The notes under the pieces were generated by a model, which saw nothing but the letters and a program-made list of their open reading frames with translations, made no database searches and was not told where the DNA came from. From assembly GCA_965229645.1 (NCBI GenBank), contig OZ245893.1, positions 2,418,001 to 2,482,000 of the forward strand: a stretch of DNA of 64,000 nucleotides, in the 5' to 3' direction. Position numbers and translations under genes: made by a program. The stretch's first letter is position 1. Every line of letters begins with the position of its first letter. The DNA comes from CAXQZM01 sp965229645. GTDB taxonomy: Bacteria; Pseudomonadota; Alphaproteobacteria; UBA7985. Shown piece after piece: positions 16,499-25,537 of this stretch.

Positions 16499-18376
16499 AT
16501 GGCGATCTTGCAGTCTTCACAGCGGTGCGATTTCGACGTCCTCGTCGTCGGTGGTGGGCACGCAGGTTGCGAAGCTGCGGCCGCCGCAGCCCGCTTGGGC
16601 GCGCAGACGGCGCTTATTTCGCTGGACCTCGAGACTATCGGCGTCATGTCCTGCAATCCCGCCATTGGCGGCCTCGGCAAAGGGCATCTGGTGCGCGAAA
16701 TCGATGCGCTCGACGGGCTTATGGGCCGCGTCACCGACCAGGCGGGCATCCAGTATCGTTTGCTCAACGCCTCCAAGGGTCCTGCGGTGCAGGGGCCGCG
16801 AACCCAGGCCGATCGCCAGCTCTACCGTCAGGCCATGCAGCGTACGTTGGCCGACTACGACAACCTCTGGGTCGTCGCGGGCGCGGTCGCGGACGTGCGC
16901 CGATCTGCGGCTGGGGACATCGAGGGGCTGGTCTTAGAGGACGGGCGTCGTCTTCGTGGTTCGCAGGTTGTCATCACCACGGGGACGTTTTTGTGCGGCC
17001 TGATCCATCTGGGCCCCAAAACTTGGCCTGCAGGCCGCTGGGGCGAGGCCCCTGCGAACCGCTTGTCGCAACGATTTGAGGATCTGGGCTTTGCGTTGCG
17101 TCGCCTCAAAACGGGAACCCCGCCGCGACTGCATACCGACTCCATCGATTGGAACCGCTTAGAGATGCAACACGCCGATGCGGTGCTCGTGCCTCTGTCG
17201 TTCCTAACTGCGGAGATTCAGGTGCCGCAAGTGGCGTGCGGGGTCACTTACACCAACCCCCAAACCCACCAATTGATCGCCGACAACATCGGCTTGTCGG
17301 CGGTCTATTCGGGCCAGATCGACGGCATCGGCCCGCGCTATTGCCCCGCCATTGAGGACAAGGTGGTGCGGTTCCCCGACAAGACCCGGCATCAGATTTT
17401 TCTGGAACCCGAAGGTCTGGACGACCCGACCATCTACCCCAATGGCATATCGACGAGCCTGCCCGAAACCGTGCAGCAGGCCATGTTGGGCACCATTGTC
17501 GGGCTGGAACGGGCGCGCATTTTGCAACCTGGCTACGCCATCGAATACGACTGCCTTGACCCACGGGAATTGAAACCCACCTTAGAAACTCGCTGCCAGC
17601 CTGGCCTGTTCCTCGCGGGGCAGATCAACGGCACAACGGGGTACGAGGAAGCTGCGGCCCAAGGCCTGATCGCAGGTGCCAACGCGGCTTTGGCGGCGGC
17701 GGGCTCGGGGCGCACCTTCATCCTTGACCGTGCCCAAGCCTACATGGGGGTCATGATCGACGATCTTACGACCCAAGGCGCCGACGAACCGTACCGCATG
17801 TTCACCTCGCGCGCCGAATTTCGCCTGCAACTGCGCGCGGACAACGCCGATCAGCGTCTTACGGACCTGGGTCAGGACCTAGGCTTGATCGGCCCAGATC
17901 GCGGGGCAGCCTGGGCCACAAAACGGGCCGCCTTGGCCGCCGCGACCGCCGTTTGGTCGCAGGTTGCCCTGACGCCCAACGCCTGGGCAGCCAAGGGTTT
18001 CAACGTCAAGTTGGACGGCACGCGCCGCACAGCCCTTCATATGCTGGCCATGCCCGAGGTCACATTCGACCGATTGGTTGACGCCGTGCCCGACTTGGCC
18101 GTTGACCGCGCCGATGTGCGCCGCGATCTGGAAATTCAGGCGCTCTATGCTGGATACCTGGACCGTCAACAGGCCGATGTCGCGGCCTTCAAGCGCGACG
18201 AGCGGTTGAAGATCGACCCCGCCCTCGACTACGCGCAGCTTCCTGAACTGTCCAACGAAATGCGCGAGCGCCTCACCCGCGCGCAGCCCGCGACGTTGGG
18301 CGCGGCGTCGCGCGTCCCAGGGGTCACGCCCGCCGCGCTTGTGGCCTTGTTACGGCATGTAAAACGACCAGGTTGA
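16499..18376 (+). CDS. mnmG: tRNA uridine-5-carboxymethylaminomethyl synthase, FAD subunit
   Basis: The 625-residue MnmG (GidA) works with MnmE to install the cmnm5 group at wobble uridine 34, using FAD, glycine/ammonium and methylene-THF. The N-terminal dinucleotide-binding VVGGGHAGCEAA (17-28) is present, as are SCNPAIGGLGKGHLVREIDALDG, GIQYRLLN.SKGPAVQ.PR.QAD and a C-terminal helical MnmE-binding region. The ATG at 16499 matches the family N-terminus; the open frame upstream runs into repeat R4. Frequent neighbours (mnmE, rsmG, parAB) are absent here. Confidence 0.96.
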   Translation: MAILQSSQRCDFDVLVVGGGHAGCEAAAAAARLGAQTALISLDLETIGVMSCNPAIGGLGKGHLVREIDALDGLMGRVTDQAGIQYRLLNASKGPAVQGPRTQADRQLYRQAMQRTLADYDNLWVVAGAVADVRRSAAGDIEGLVLEDGRRLRGSQVVITTGTFLCGLIHLGPKTWPAGRWGEAPANRLSQRFEDLGFALRRLKTGTPPRLHTDSIDWNRLEMQHADAVLVPLSFLTAEIQVPQVACGVTYTNPQTHQLIADNIGLSAVYSGQIDGIGPRYCPAIEDKVVRFPDKTRHQIFLEPEGLDDPTIYPNGISTSLPETVQQAMLGTIVGLERARILQPGYAIEYDCLDPRELKPTLETRCQPGLFLAGQINGTTGYEEAAAQGLIAGANAALAAAGSGRTFILDRAQAYMGVMIDDLTTQGADEPYRMFTSRAEFRLQLRADNADQRLTDLGQDLGLIGPDRGAAWATKRAALAAATAVWSQVALTPNAWAAKGFNVKLDGTRRTALHMLAMPEVTFDRLVDAVPDLAVDRADVRRDLEIQALYAGYLDRQQADVAAFKRDERLKIDPALDYAQLPELSNEMRERLTRAQPATLGAASRVPGVTPAALVALLRHVKRPG

Positions 18377-18381
18377 CGAAT

Positions 18382-18723
18382 TCAACCAAGGGCTTTGACC
18401 ATGGTCTCCAACTTATCAGCCAAGTCACCATAGGCGTCGGCAACGTAAGTTTGCGCCTGTTCCATCAGATCAGCCTTGGGCGGGGCTTGCGTCGCGGCGC
18501 CGTCGTGCCGCCGCAACTGGTCTTTTAGCTCCCAAACTTCGTCGGCCAACTGCAGGGCGGCCATTAGGATGAGGCGCCCTTCGCCGACCTGACCGACTTG
18601 GTTGACCATGGCCTTGACCTGGCGGCCAACCTTTTCCCCTAACTGGGTGACATGGGCCTCCTGCCCCTCATCGACAAACAAGTCGTAGCCGCGGCCGTTG
18701 ATTTCAACTGTCACCTTAACCAT
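18382..18723 (-). CDS. zapA: Cell division protein ZapA
   Basis: The 113-residue protein has the ZapA N-terminal beta domain (VKVTVEINGRGYDLFVDEGQE) followed by a long helix (about 30-110) including ILMAALQLADEVWELKDQL, which forms the dimer/tetramer coiled coil. ZapA crosslinks FtsZ filaments at the division ring. The start at 18723 fits homology and overlaps the upstream small coiled-coil gene by 8 bp. It is convergent with mnmG (5 bp between stops). Confidence 0.88.
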   Translation of the reverse strand: MVKVTVEINGRGYDLFVDEGQEAHVTQLGEKVGRQVKAMVNQVGQVGEGRLILMAALQLADEVWELKDQLRRHDGAATQAPPKADLMEQAQTYVADAYGDLADKLETMVKALG

Positions 18724-18955
18724 TGGCCGCCTCCCATTCGTCCAGCTGGCCAAGGATCCCCTCAATCTCCTCGAGCGCCTGGGCGCTCACTTCGCGTAAG
18801 CGCGCCACCTCGGCCTCCAGAGCCTCGATTTTCGCGATCAGGGCCTGATTTTCCGTGCTGATCGCCCCGTCCCCGCTAGCCAGCACACCGATCCGCAGTT
18901 CGAGGGCCTTAAGGGCAGCCCATAGGCGGGCCTGGTTTGTGTCGATATCAGCCAT
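18716..18955 (-). CDS. Small coiled-coil protein (DUF4164-like), zapA partner
   Basis: The 79-residue, almost entirely helical acidic protein has heptad-like spacing (ALEAEVARLREVSAQALEEI, about residues 45-64). Small coiled-coil genes of this type (DUF4164-like) precede zapA in many alphaproteobacteria, and the 8-bp overlap implies a joint role in division. No enzyme motif is present. The function is inferred from position only. Confidence 0.7.
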   Translation of the reverse strand: MADIDTNQARLWAALKALELRIGVLASGDGAISTENQALIAKIEALEAEVARLREVSAQALEEIEGILGQLDEWEAANG

Positions 18956-18988
18956 AGAGTCCCATTTGACCTGAATGACGGGCGCTGT

Positions 18989-20110
18989 CTAGACGGGCGC
19001 CAAATCTCCCTGGCCATATGTTGCGGCAAAGCCCGCCTGGAAGTCAGCAAAGCACGCTTTACCGATCGCCGCGCGCATGGCCTGCATCAAGTCCTGAAAA
19101 AACTGCAGATTGTGCCAAGTCAGCAACATGGCCCCCAATATTTCATCGGCGCGAATCAAATGATGCAGATAGGCGCGCGAGTGCCGCTGGCACGCGGGGC
19201 AGGCGCACTGGTCGCTCAAAGGTCGCGGGTCGTCCTTGTGCCGGGCGTTGCGCACGTTGACTTGTCCCCGCCAGGTCCAGGCTTGGCCAGTACGCCCCGA
19301 ACGGGTTGGCAGCACGCTGTCAAACATATCGACCCCGCGCGCTACCGCCCCAACCAGATCGTCGGGCTTACCCACGCCCATCAAGTAGCGCGGCTTGCCC
19401 TGGGGCAGCAGCGGTGTCGTAACGTCCAGCGTCTCGAACATGCGCGCCTGCCCCTCGCCCACCGCCAAGCCGCCGATGGCGAGGCCCTCGGTTTCGAGTG
19501 GCAAGAGGCGTTCAATCGATTCTTGGCGCAAATCGGCAAAGACCGACCCCTGAACGATTCCAAACAAGCCGTAGCCAGCCCGTGGCACAAAGGCCGTCTT
19601 CGACCGCTCAGCCCAGCGCATGGACAGCGCCATGGATTTTGCCGCCTGATCCTTGGTCGCAGGGTAGGGGGTACACTCATCGAACGCCATGGTGATGGTG
19701 GCATCCAGCTTGCGCTGGATGTCCATGGAAATTTCGGGGGTGAGTTGGTGCAGGGAGCCATCGATATGACTCTTGAAGGTGACTCCCGCTTCGTTTATGA
19801 CGCGCAAGCCTTGCAAAGACATGACCTGAAAACCGCCCGAGTCGGTCAAAATCGGCCCTGGCCAATCCATCAGGGTGTGCAACCCACCCAAACGTTCCAC
19901 CCGATCCGCCCCAGGGCGGAGCATGAGGTGGTAGGTATTGCCAAGAATGATCTGCGCGCCCGTGGCGCGGACCGACGTGGCCGTCATGGCCTTGACCGTC
20001 CCTGCCGTTCCAACTGGCATGAAGACGGGCGTGTCGATGGAACCATGGGCCGTTTCCACGCGCCCCAGCCGGGCTTGCCCGTCGGTCCGTTCCAAGGTAA
20101 AAGAAACCAT
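18989..20110 (-). CDS. tgt: Queuine tRNA-ribosyltransferase
   Basis: The 373-residue TGT exchanges guanine 34 for a queuine precursor in GUN-anticodon tRNAs. Key parts: DTPVFMPVGT, the base-binding Asp90 in LTDSGGFQVMSL, GIVQGS, the nucleophile region GVDMFDSVLPTRSGR, and the zinc site CACPACQRHSRAYLHH near the C-terminus. The start is uncertain: 20110 gives the usual length, while 20146 would add 12 residues. Repeat R5 lies upstream with its L end towards this gene. The gene precedes the zapA pair in the same direction (33-bp gap). Confidence 0.95.
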   Translation of the reverse strand: MVSFTLERTDGQARLGRVETAHGSIDTPVFMPVGTAGTVKAMTATSVRATGAQIILGNTYHLMLRPGADRVERLGGLHTLMDWPGPILTDSGGFQVMSLQGLRVINEAGVTFKSHIDGSLHQLTPEISMDIQRKLDATITMAFDECTPYPATKDQAAKSMALSMRWAERSKTAFVPRAGYGLFGIVQGSVFADLRQESIERLLPLETEGLAIGGLAVGEGQARMFETLDVTTPLLPQGKPRYLMGVGKPDDLVGAVARGVDMFDSVLPTRSGRTGQAWTWRGQVNVRNARHKDDPRPLSDQCACPACQRHSRAYLHHLIRADEILGAMLLTWHNLQFFQDLMQAMRAAIGKACFADFQAGFAATYGQGDLAPV

Positions 20111-20240
20111 GGCGGGTGTTTTAGGTTGGGAACGCGCCGCTGTCATCCTTATGTTGCGCGGAGGTTTCTTACGCCCGTGGGGTTTCAACACCCCTAGCTT
20201 GAGCAATCCGAAAAGGAGTCAACTTTCGCGAGAATTGCGC

Positions 20241-20441
20241 TAATACCAGCGGCGGTTGAAAATGACTCTTTTGATCGCTGGTATAAGGGCCGCGACTGCG
20301 GCCCCCGTAGCGGCCCCGAGAATAGCGCGAAAGCGCCTCGGGGTATAAGCGAAGGCCCCGTCGGAGGCGAAACGCGAAGCGTTTCTGCCGTGAGACACAA
20401 AACGGCCAGAAAAGTGTCAACTTTTTTGGCCGTTGGTATAA
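20241..20441 (+). repeat. Composite multi-hairpin repeat, copy R5
   Basis: Complete copy between the divergent tgt and folD-like genes, R end at folD. The R hairpin has one substitution (ACGGCCAGAAAAGT-GTCA-ACTTTTTTGGCCGT). All other hairpins are intact. Confidence 0.9.
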
Positions 20442-20442
20442 G
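20414..20442 (+). promoter_or_regulatory. Candidate repeat-borne promoter of the folD-like gene
   Basis: GTGTCA (20414-20419), 17-nt spacer, TATAAG (20437-20442), then exactly 8 nt to the ATG at 20451. No Shine-Dalgarno fits in that gap, so the transcript would be leaderless with +1 at or next to the A of the ATG. Confidence 0.55.
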
Positions 20443-20450
20443 ATACTCCT

Positions 20451-21314
20451 ATGGACCATGACCCTCGACTGCTGCGCGGTGCCCCGTTGCGCGACCGCCT
20501 TATCGCGCAAGTTCAGGCGGACTTGGCCGCGCTGCCCCCAATTGGCAAGCTTTGTTCCATCGCCATCGGCGCGGTGGAGGAAGTCCGAGTCTATATTCGC
20601 AACCAGCGCCGCTTGGCCGAGCGTGCGGGCATCCCGTTCGACGAACAGTATTGGAACGGTGACATGACCCAGGATCAGGCCAAGGCGCGTCTCGTGGCGA
20701 TGAACGACGACCCCGACGTCACGGGGATCATCTTACAACGCCCCATGCCCGCGCACCTGAACCCTCGCACGTTGCAAGGCGCGATTCACCCCCTCAAGGA
20801 CGTCGAGGGGATGAACCCCGCCTCCATCGGCAATATCGTCTACGGGGACCATGCGCTGCTGCCCTGCACCGCGGCGGCGTCGGTCGAACTGCTCAAGTCC
20901 ACGGGCCTCACCCTCAAGGGGCTGGAGGTTGTCATGATCGGCCATTCGGAAATCGTCGGCAAACCTGTTGCCCTCATGCTCATGGCCGAAGGCGCGACGG
21001 TGACGGTCTGTCACCACATGACGCGATCCGTTGCATCGCATTCCCGGCGGGCCGATGCCCTCGTGGTCGCGGTGGGAAAGGCGGGCCTGATCGGCGGCGA
21101 CATGATCAAGCCTGGCGCTGCCGTCATCGACGTCGGCATCAACCAGACCGCCGACGGCCTTGTCGGGGATGTGAAGTTGGACGAGGCGCTGGACATGGCC
21201 TCCTGGGTCACGCCCGTTCCCGGCGGCGTCGGTCCCGTCACCGTCTCCATGCTCATGCAAAACGCGCTCAAGGCTCATCGCCGTCAGGTTAAGCTGGGCT
21301 GGACATCAAATTAA
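20451..21314 (+). CDS. folD: FolD-like methylenetetrahydrofolate dehydrogenase/cyclohydrolase
   Basis: The 287-residue FolD-family protein would oxidise 5,10-methylene-THF to methenyl- and formyl-THF with NADP. Conserved segments: GIILQRPMPAHL, HPLKDVEGMNPASIG, LPCTAAASVELL, VVMIGHSEIVGKPV (nucleotide binding), VVAVGKAGLIGGDMIKPGAAVIDVGIN and TPVPGGVGPVTVSMLMQN. The active-site segment normally Y-x-x-x-K-x-K reads YIRNQRR (Tyr48, Gln52, Arg54), so the catalytic lysine is replaced by Gln. It may be a specialised paralogue: cyclohydrolase activity could be lost. It lies near dimethylglycine dehydrogenase, whose product is methylene-THF. Confidence 0.85.
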   Translation: MDHDPRLLRGAPLRDRLIAQVQADLAALPPIGKLCSIAIGAVEEVRVYIRNQRRLAERAGIPFDEQYWNGDMTQDQAKARLVAMNDDPDVTGIILQRPMPAHLNPRTLQGAIHPLKDVEGMNPASIGNIVYGDHALLPCTAAASVELLKSTGLTLKGLEVVMIGHSEIVGKPVALMLMAEGATVTVCHHMTRSVASHSRRADALVVAVGKAGLIGGDMIKPGAAVIDVGINQTADGLVGDVKLDEALDMASWVTPVPGGVGPVTVSMLMQNALKAHRRQVKLGWTSN

Positions 21315-21331
21315 GGGGAGATGCACCGCAA

Positions 21332-21631
21332 TAATACCAACGGCGAAAAAAGTTGACACTTTTTTTGCCGTTTTGTGTCTCACGGCAGAAACGCTTCGCG
21401 TTTCGGCTTTTTTGGGTCGCGGTCTCTACTCGCTCGCTATGCTCGCTCAGCCCGACCGCAGGACGGGGCCTTCGCTTATACCCCGAGGCGCTTTCTTGGC
21501 TCATCTCGGGGCCGCGCGTTTGAAGCGCGGGCGTTCCCTGCGACCTTCGGGCTTGGAGCCCGCTGCGGGGGCCGCAGTCGCGGCCCTTATACCAGCGATC
21601 ATTAGAGTCATTCTCATTCGCCGCTGGTATA
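21332..21631 (-). repeat. Composite repeat R6, expanded variant
   Basis: Reverse-orientation copy of about 300 bp between two convergent 3' ends (folD-like gene and aminotransferase). Two extra inserts distinguish it: one near 21405-21465 with CTCGCTCGC...GCTCGCTCAG palindromic arms, and one near 21510-21565 with GCGCG...CGCGC-type and CGGGCTTGGAGCCCG hairpins. Related inserts occur in copy R9, so the core is modular. Its R end (GTGTCA-N17-TATTAT) points antisense into the folD-like gene tail. Confidence 0.85.
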
Positions 21632-21654
21632 GGGCGGTTGTTGCATGGCGGGTA

Positions 21655-22995
21655 TCAGATATACTGATCCCCCACGCTCAAAACCTCGTCCAAAATCGCG
21701 AGGCCATGCCTTAGGTCGGCCTCGCTGATGTTCAGCGGCGGTGTCAGACGAATGACGTTGGAAAAGAACGACAGATAGAGCCCGCGGTCCATGGCGGCGG
21801 CCATCATGGCGGTCATGGGTGCCGCCGCCGCGCCTTTGGCGGCAAAGGGGACCAGGGGCTCTCGAGTGTCCCGATTTTTTACCAACTCGATCCCGTTGAA
21901 CAGGCCCTTGCCGCGAACCTCGCCCAGGATGGGGTGGCGATCGCCCATGGCGGTCAGTTCTGCGCGCATGAGGGCGCCCATGGCGGTGGCGTTTTCTAGC
22001 ACGCTTTCAGCTTGCATGGCCCGGATGGCGGCAACGCCCGAGGCGCAGGCGAGCGGATGGCCCGCGTAAGTTTGCCCGCCAGGGAAGGGCGTGTCTTGCA
22101 ACCAGCGCGTCAGGTCGGCGCTGAGGCTCAGCGTGCCCAGCGGCACATAGCCCGAATTGATGCCTTTGGCGGCGGTGATCATGTCGGGTTGCAGGTCCCA
22201 ATGGTCCACGGCAAACCACTTGCCCGTGCGCCCGAAGCCCGCCATGACCTCGTCCATAATCAGCAAGATCCCGTATTTGCGGCATACCTGGGCGAGAGAT
22301 TGCAGATAGCCGTCGGGGGGCACCAAAATCCCATTGGTTCCAACGACGGTTTCCAAGATCAGCGCCGCCACCGTCTCGGGGTTTTCGTACATGAGGATTT
22401 CCTCGAGGTGCGGCCCGCCCTGATAAATGGGGTCGGCGGGATCGCGGCGGTAGGGGTCGAACATCCGCACCACCCCTGGCATGTCCCCCCGGGTCAAGTG
22501 GTGGCGTGGGTCGCCAGTCAGCGTCAGGGCCCCGCCCGTGGCGCCGTGGTAGGAACGATAGCGGGCAATGATCTTCTGCCGACCTGTATAGTGGCGGGCG
22601 AGACGGACCGCCGTCTCATTGGCGGCAGCACCGCCCGTGGTGAAGAATGTGCTGACGATATTGGCCGGTGTAATGTCACGAATCAGCGCCGCGAGTTCGG
22701 AGCGCGCGTCGTTGCCCATGGCTGGGCCGATATAGCACAGCTTATCGGCCTGGTCTTTGATGGCTTGGACGATCTCGGGGTGTTGGTGACCCAAGTTGAG
22801 GTTGACCAGCTGCGATTGAAAATCGAGGTAGCGTTTGCCGTCGGAATCCCAAAACCAGGACCCTTGACCACCCGCGATGACCCGAGGGCGGATGCCCTGC
22901 TTTGACCAGGACTGGACATAGGCCTCAGCATGGGTCTCAGAAACCCAAGCTGCGTCGTGGGTGGGATAAGCTGGGTAAAGGTCGGACAGGTTCAT
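21655..22995 (-). CDS. Class III PLP aminotransferase (taurine/omega-amino acid:pyruvate type)
   Basis: The 446-residue fold-type I aminotransferase has TTGGAAANETAVRLAR, YRSYHGATGGALTLTGD, Asp248 in LLIMDEVMAGFGRTGKWF and PLP-binding Lys277 in TAAKGINSGYVPLG. The sequence most resembles taurine-pyruvate and related omega-amino acid aminotransferases. The substrate cannot be fixed from sequence. Its start overlaps the stop of the dimethylglycine dehydrogenase-like gene (ATGA at 22992-22995), so the two form an operon. Confidence 0.85.
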   Translation of the reverse strand: MNLSDLYPAYPTHDAAWVSETHAEAYVQSWSKQGIRPRVIAGGQGSWFWDSDGKRYLDFQSQLVNLNLGHQHPEIVQAIKDQADKLCYIGPAMGNDARSELAALIRDITPANIVSTFFTTGGAAANETAVRLARHYTGRQKIIARYRSYHGATGGALTLTGDPRHHLTRGDMPGVVRMFDPYRRDPADPIYQGGPHLEEILMYENPETVAALILETVVGTNGILVPPDGYLQSLAQVCRKYGILLIMDEVMAGFGRTGKWFAVDHWDLQPDMITAAKGINSGYVPLGTLSLSADLTRWLQDTPFPGGQTYAGHPLACASGVAAIRAMQAESVLENATAMGALMRAELTAMGDRHPILGEVRGKGLFNGIELVKNRDTREPLVPFAAKGAAAAPMTAMMAAAMDRGLYLSFFSNVIRLTPPLNISEADLRHGLAILDEVLSVGDQYI

Positions 22996-25424
22996 GCGCG
23001 CGGCAGTTCGCTGGCGGGGTCGTAGGCGGGCTGATCGCGCACGACGGCAGGGCGCGGTTTGTTCATAATCATAACCTCCAGCCTTTGGCCCGCGCGCGCG
23101 GCCTCGGGGCTTACGTAGGCAAAGGCGAGCCCCTTATCGAGGGTTGGGGAATAGACGATGGAGGAGATTGACCCCACGGCCTTGCCCGCCATCAGGACGG
23201 CTTCGCCGCCGTTGCCGTCCGCCTTGCCATCGCCGTCAATTTCCAAATACACGCAAACGTAGCGCAGCGGGGCGCGCAAAGCCGCTTGCGTCGCCGCGCG
23301 ACCGATCCAGGCCTCCTTGTCCAGCTTCACAAACCGCATGACATGGGCTTCGGGCAAGGTCACTTCGTTGGTCAACTCGCCCGCGCCCTTGAACATTTTT
23401 TCCATGCGCAAGACATTCATAGCAAAGGATCCGTAGTCGGTCAGTCCGTGGGCGGCACCCGCTTGCGACAGGGCGTGATAGACCGCGACCAAGCCGTCGC
23501 GCGGAACATGGAGCTCCCAGCCCAATTCGCCAGCGTAGGACAGGCGCAAGGCCCAGCACTTTTGGCCTGCGATGCGAATTTCCTTGGCGTCCAACCATTT
23601 GAACGCGGGCGCGACCAAGCTGTGGTCGGTCACTTGCCCCAAAACATCCCGTGCGCGCGGGCCCGACAGCGCCAGGGCGCCGTAGGCTTCCGATAGGTTG
23701 GCGACGGTCACGTCTTCGCCGCTGGCATACTTGGTCAGATGGTCGAGCAAGCGTTGTTCAAAGAAGGCCGCGCACACCAGGTAAAAGCGATCCACGGCCA
23801 GAGTCACCACCGTTGTTTCCAATTCAATTCGGCCCGACTCCCCGAGCATGTGGGTCAGGCCGACCCGGCCCACTTTGGGCACGCGGTTGGGAATCAGACG
23901 GTCGATCAGCGCCGAGGCCCCTGGGCCCGAAACCTCAATCTTGGCGAAGGCGGAGATATCGATCACGCCCGCCGCCGTGCGCACGGCCTTGACCTCCGCC
24001 ATGACCAAGTCGAACCATGGCGCGCGGCCGAAACTGTAGTGATCCTCTTGGGCGATGCCGTTTTTGGCGAACCAGCGCGGGCGTTCCCAGCCATAGACTT
24101 CTTCGAAGACCGCGCCTTTGTCCTTCAAAACTTCGTAGAGGGGCGAAGGTTTAACGGGGCGATGGGCATGACGATTGAAATGAGGGAAGGGGATTTCGTG
24201 ACGGAGAACGTAGTCCTCCTTGGCTTTTTCGATCTGGTAGGTTCGATCGGCGAATGCGCCGTAGCGGCGGGGGTCAAAATCGCGCATGTTCAGGTCCGCC
24301 GCGCCGTGGACCATCCAGCGCGCCAGTTCCCGCGTGAGGCCCGGCCCCCAGCCAATCCCGATTTGGCAGCCGGCGTTGACCCAGTAGTTTTGCAGGCCTG
24401 GCGCCGGCCCAATCAGGGGATTGCCGTCGGGCGGGTGCGAGATGGCGCCGTGGACCTCGCGCTTGATGCCCAGGTCGGCGAAAACGGGCATGCGGTCTAG
24501 GGCGTTTTCGAGCCAAGGCATGATGCGGTCGTAGTCGGCGTCGAACAGTTCATTTTCCGCTTCCCACGGGCACCAGTCCTGCCAAACCGTATTGGGGTTG
24601 GCCTTCTCGTAGATGCCGATCAGACCCGATTTCTGCTCCATCCTTATGTAGCCCGACACCTGCCGATCATCGCGGACCACGGGCAATTCGCGCGGCAAAT
24701 CCTGGAACTCGGGCACGGCGTCGGTCACTAAATAGTGGTGGGTCATGGAGGTGGCGGGCAGATCGTAGCCCGAGGTCAGGGCGACTTGCCGCGCATAAGT
24801 GCCGCCCGCGTTGACCACATGCTCGCACCGAATCGTGCCTTTGTTGGTCGTGACTTGCCACTCCCCCGACGGCAGCGGCGTGACAGCTTCGGCCAGGCAG
24901 CGCTTGATCGTTTTGGTTCCCAGTTGGCGCGCGCCCTTCTCGAGCGCAAAGGCAGGACCCGCAGGATCGACATGGCCGTCATCGGGGGTATGGAGCGCCG
25001 CCAAAACCCCGTCGAGTTTATAGAACGGATGCAGGTCGCGAATTTGCGCGGGCGTCAGCAGTTCCATAGGAAATCCAAGCGCGCGCCCCACCGAAAGGGT
25101 TTGCAGCAGCCAATCGACCTCGTCCGATGTATAGGCAAGCCGCAGCGAACCGCAGCCGTGCCACGTGCAGGATTGGCCCGTCTCTTGTTCCAAGACCGTG
25201 CGATAGAGGTCGATGTTGTAGCCGACGCAGGCCCCAAGGGTATAGGAGGAGGTGGAATGGGTGATTTGTCCCGCCGCGTGCCAGGTGGACCCCGAGGTCA
25301 GTTCGGCCTTTTCCAACAAGACCAGATCTGTCCAACCCTCGTGCGCCAGATGATAGGCCAAGCCGCAGCCCATAATGCCGCCGCCGATAATCACAACACG
25401 CGCGTGCGAGGGGAGTTCGGCCAT
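22992..25424 (-). CDS. Dimethylglycine dehydrogenase/sarcosine dehydrogenase-like FAD and folate enzyme
   Basis: The 810-residue protein has an N-terminal DAO-type FAD domain (VVIIGGGIMGCGLAYHLA, 10-27) with SGSTWHAAG, where His49 corresponds to the covalent FAD-His site of DMGDH/SDH enzymes. A central FAO_M-like linker (YEVLKDKGAVFEEVYGWERP) precedes a C-terminal GcvT-like folate-binding domain (about 430-800). Such enzymes demethylate dimethylglycine or sarcosine and pass the C1 unit to THF. The ATG at 25424 fits family N-termini; upstream codons are intergenic. It heads the operon with the aminotransferase and is divergent from the rpiR-type regulator. Confidence 0.9.
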   Translation of the reverse strand: MAELPSHARVVIIGGGIMGCGLAYHLAHEGWTDLVLLEKAELTSGSTWHAAGQITHSTSSYTLGACVGYNIDLYRTVLEQETGQSCTWHGCGSLRLAYTSDEVDWLLQTLSVGRALGFPMELLTPAQIRDLHPFYKLDGVLAALHTPDDGHVDPAGPAFALEKGARQLGTKTIKRCLAEAVTPLPSGEWQVTTNKGTIRCEHVVNAGGTYARQVALTSGYDLPATSMTHHYLVTDAVPEFQDLPRELPVVRDDRQVSGYIRMEQKSGLIGIYEKANPNTVWQDWCPWEAENELFDADYDRIMPWLENALDRMPVFADLGIKREVHGAISHPPDGNPLIGPAPGLQNYWVNAGCQIGIGWGPGLTRELARWMVHGAADLNMRDFDPRRYGAFADRTYQIEKAKEDYVLRHEIPFPHFNRHAHRPVKPSPLYEVLKDKGAVFEEVYGWERPRWFAKNGIAQEDHYSFGRAPWFDLVMAEVKAVRTAAGVIDISAFAKIEVSGPGASALIDRLIPNRVPKVGRVGLTHMLGESGRIELETTVVTLAVDRFYLVCAAFFEQRLLDHLTKYASGEDVTVANLSEAYGALALSGPRARDVLGQVTDHSLVAPAFKWLDAKEIRIAGQKCWALRLSYAGELGWELHVPRDGLVAVYHALSQAGAAHGLTDYGSFAMNVLRMEKMFKGAGELTNEVTLPEAHVMRFVKLDKEAWIGRAATQAALRAPLRYVCVYLEIDGDGKADGNGGEAVLMAGKAVGSISSIVYSPTLDKGLAFAYVSPEAARAGQRLEVMIMNKPRPAVVRDQPAYDPASELPRA

Positions 25425-25495
25425 AGTCACTTGCCTTTCTTGGGCGAAACTTCTGCAATCGTGGAGTCCAAAGTTTGGAAAAAAGGGACCGCGAT

Positions 25496-25527
25496 TTGAC
25501 TTGCAGGTTTTATGGTACAAATGTACC
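25496..25527 (+). promoter_or_regulatory. Palindromic operator and promoter-like site in the divergent region
   Basis: A perfect inverted repeat GGTACA-AA-TGTACC (25514-25527) lies 10 bp before the regulator's ATG, just downstream of a TTGACT (25496-25501) that fits a -35. A plausible binding site for the adjacent RpiR-family regulator, letting it control itself and perhaps the divergent dehydrogenase operon. The -10 is not obvious. Confidence 0.5.
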
Positions 25528-25537
25528 CTCGTCAACC

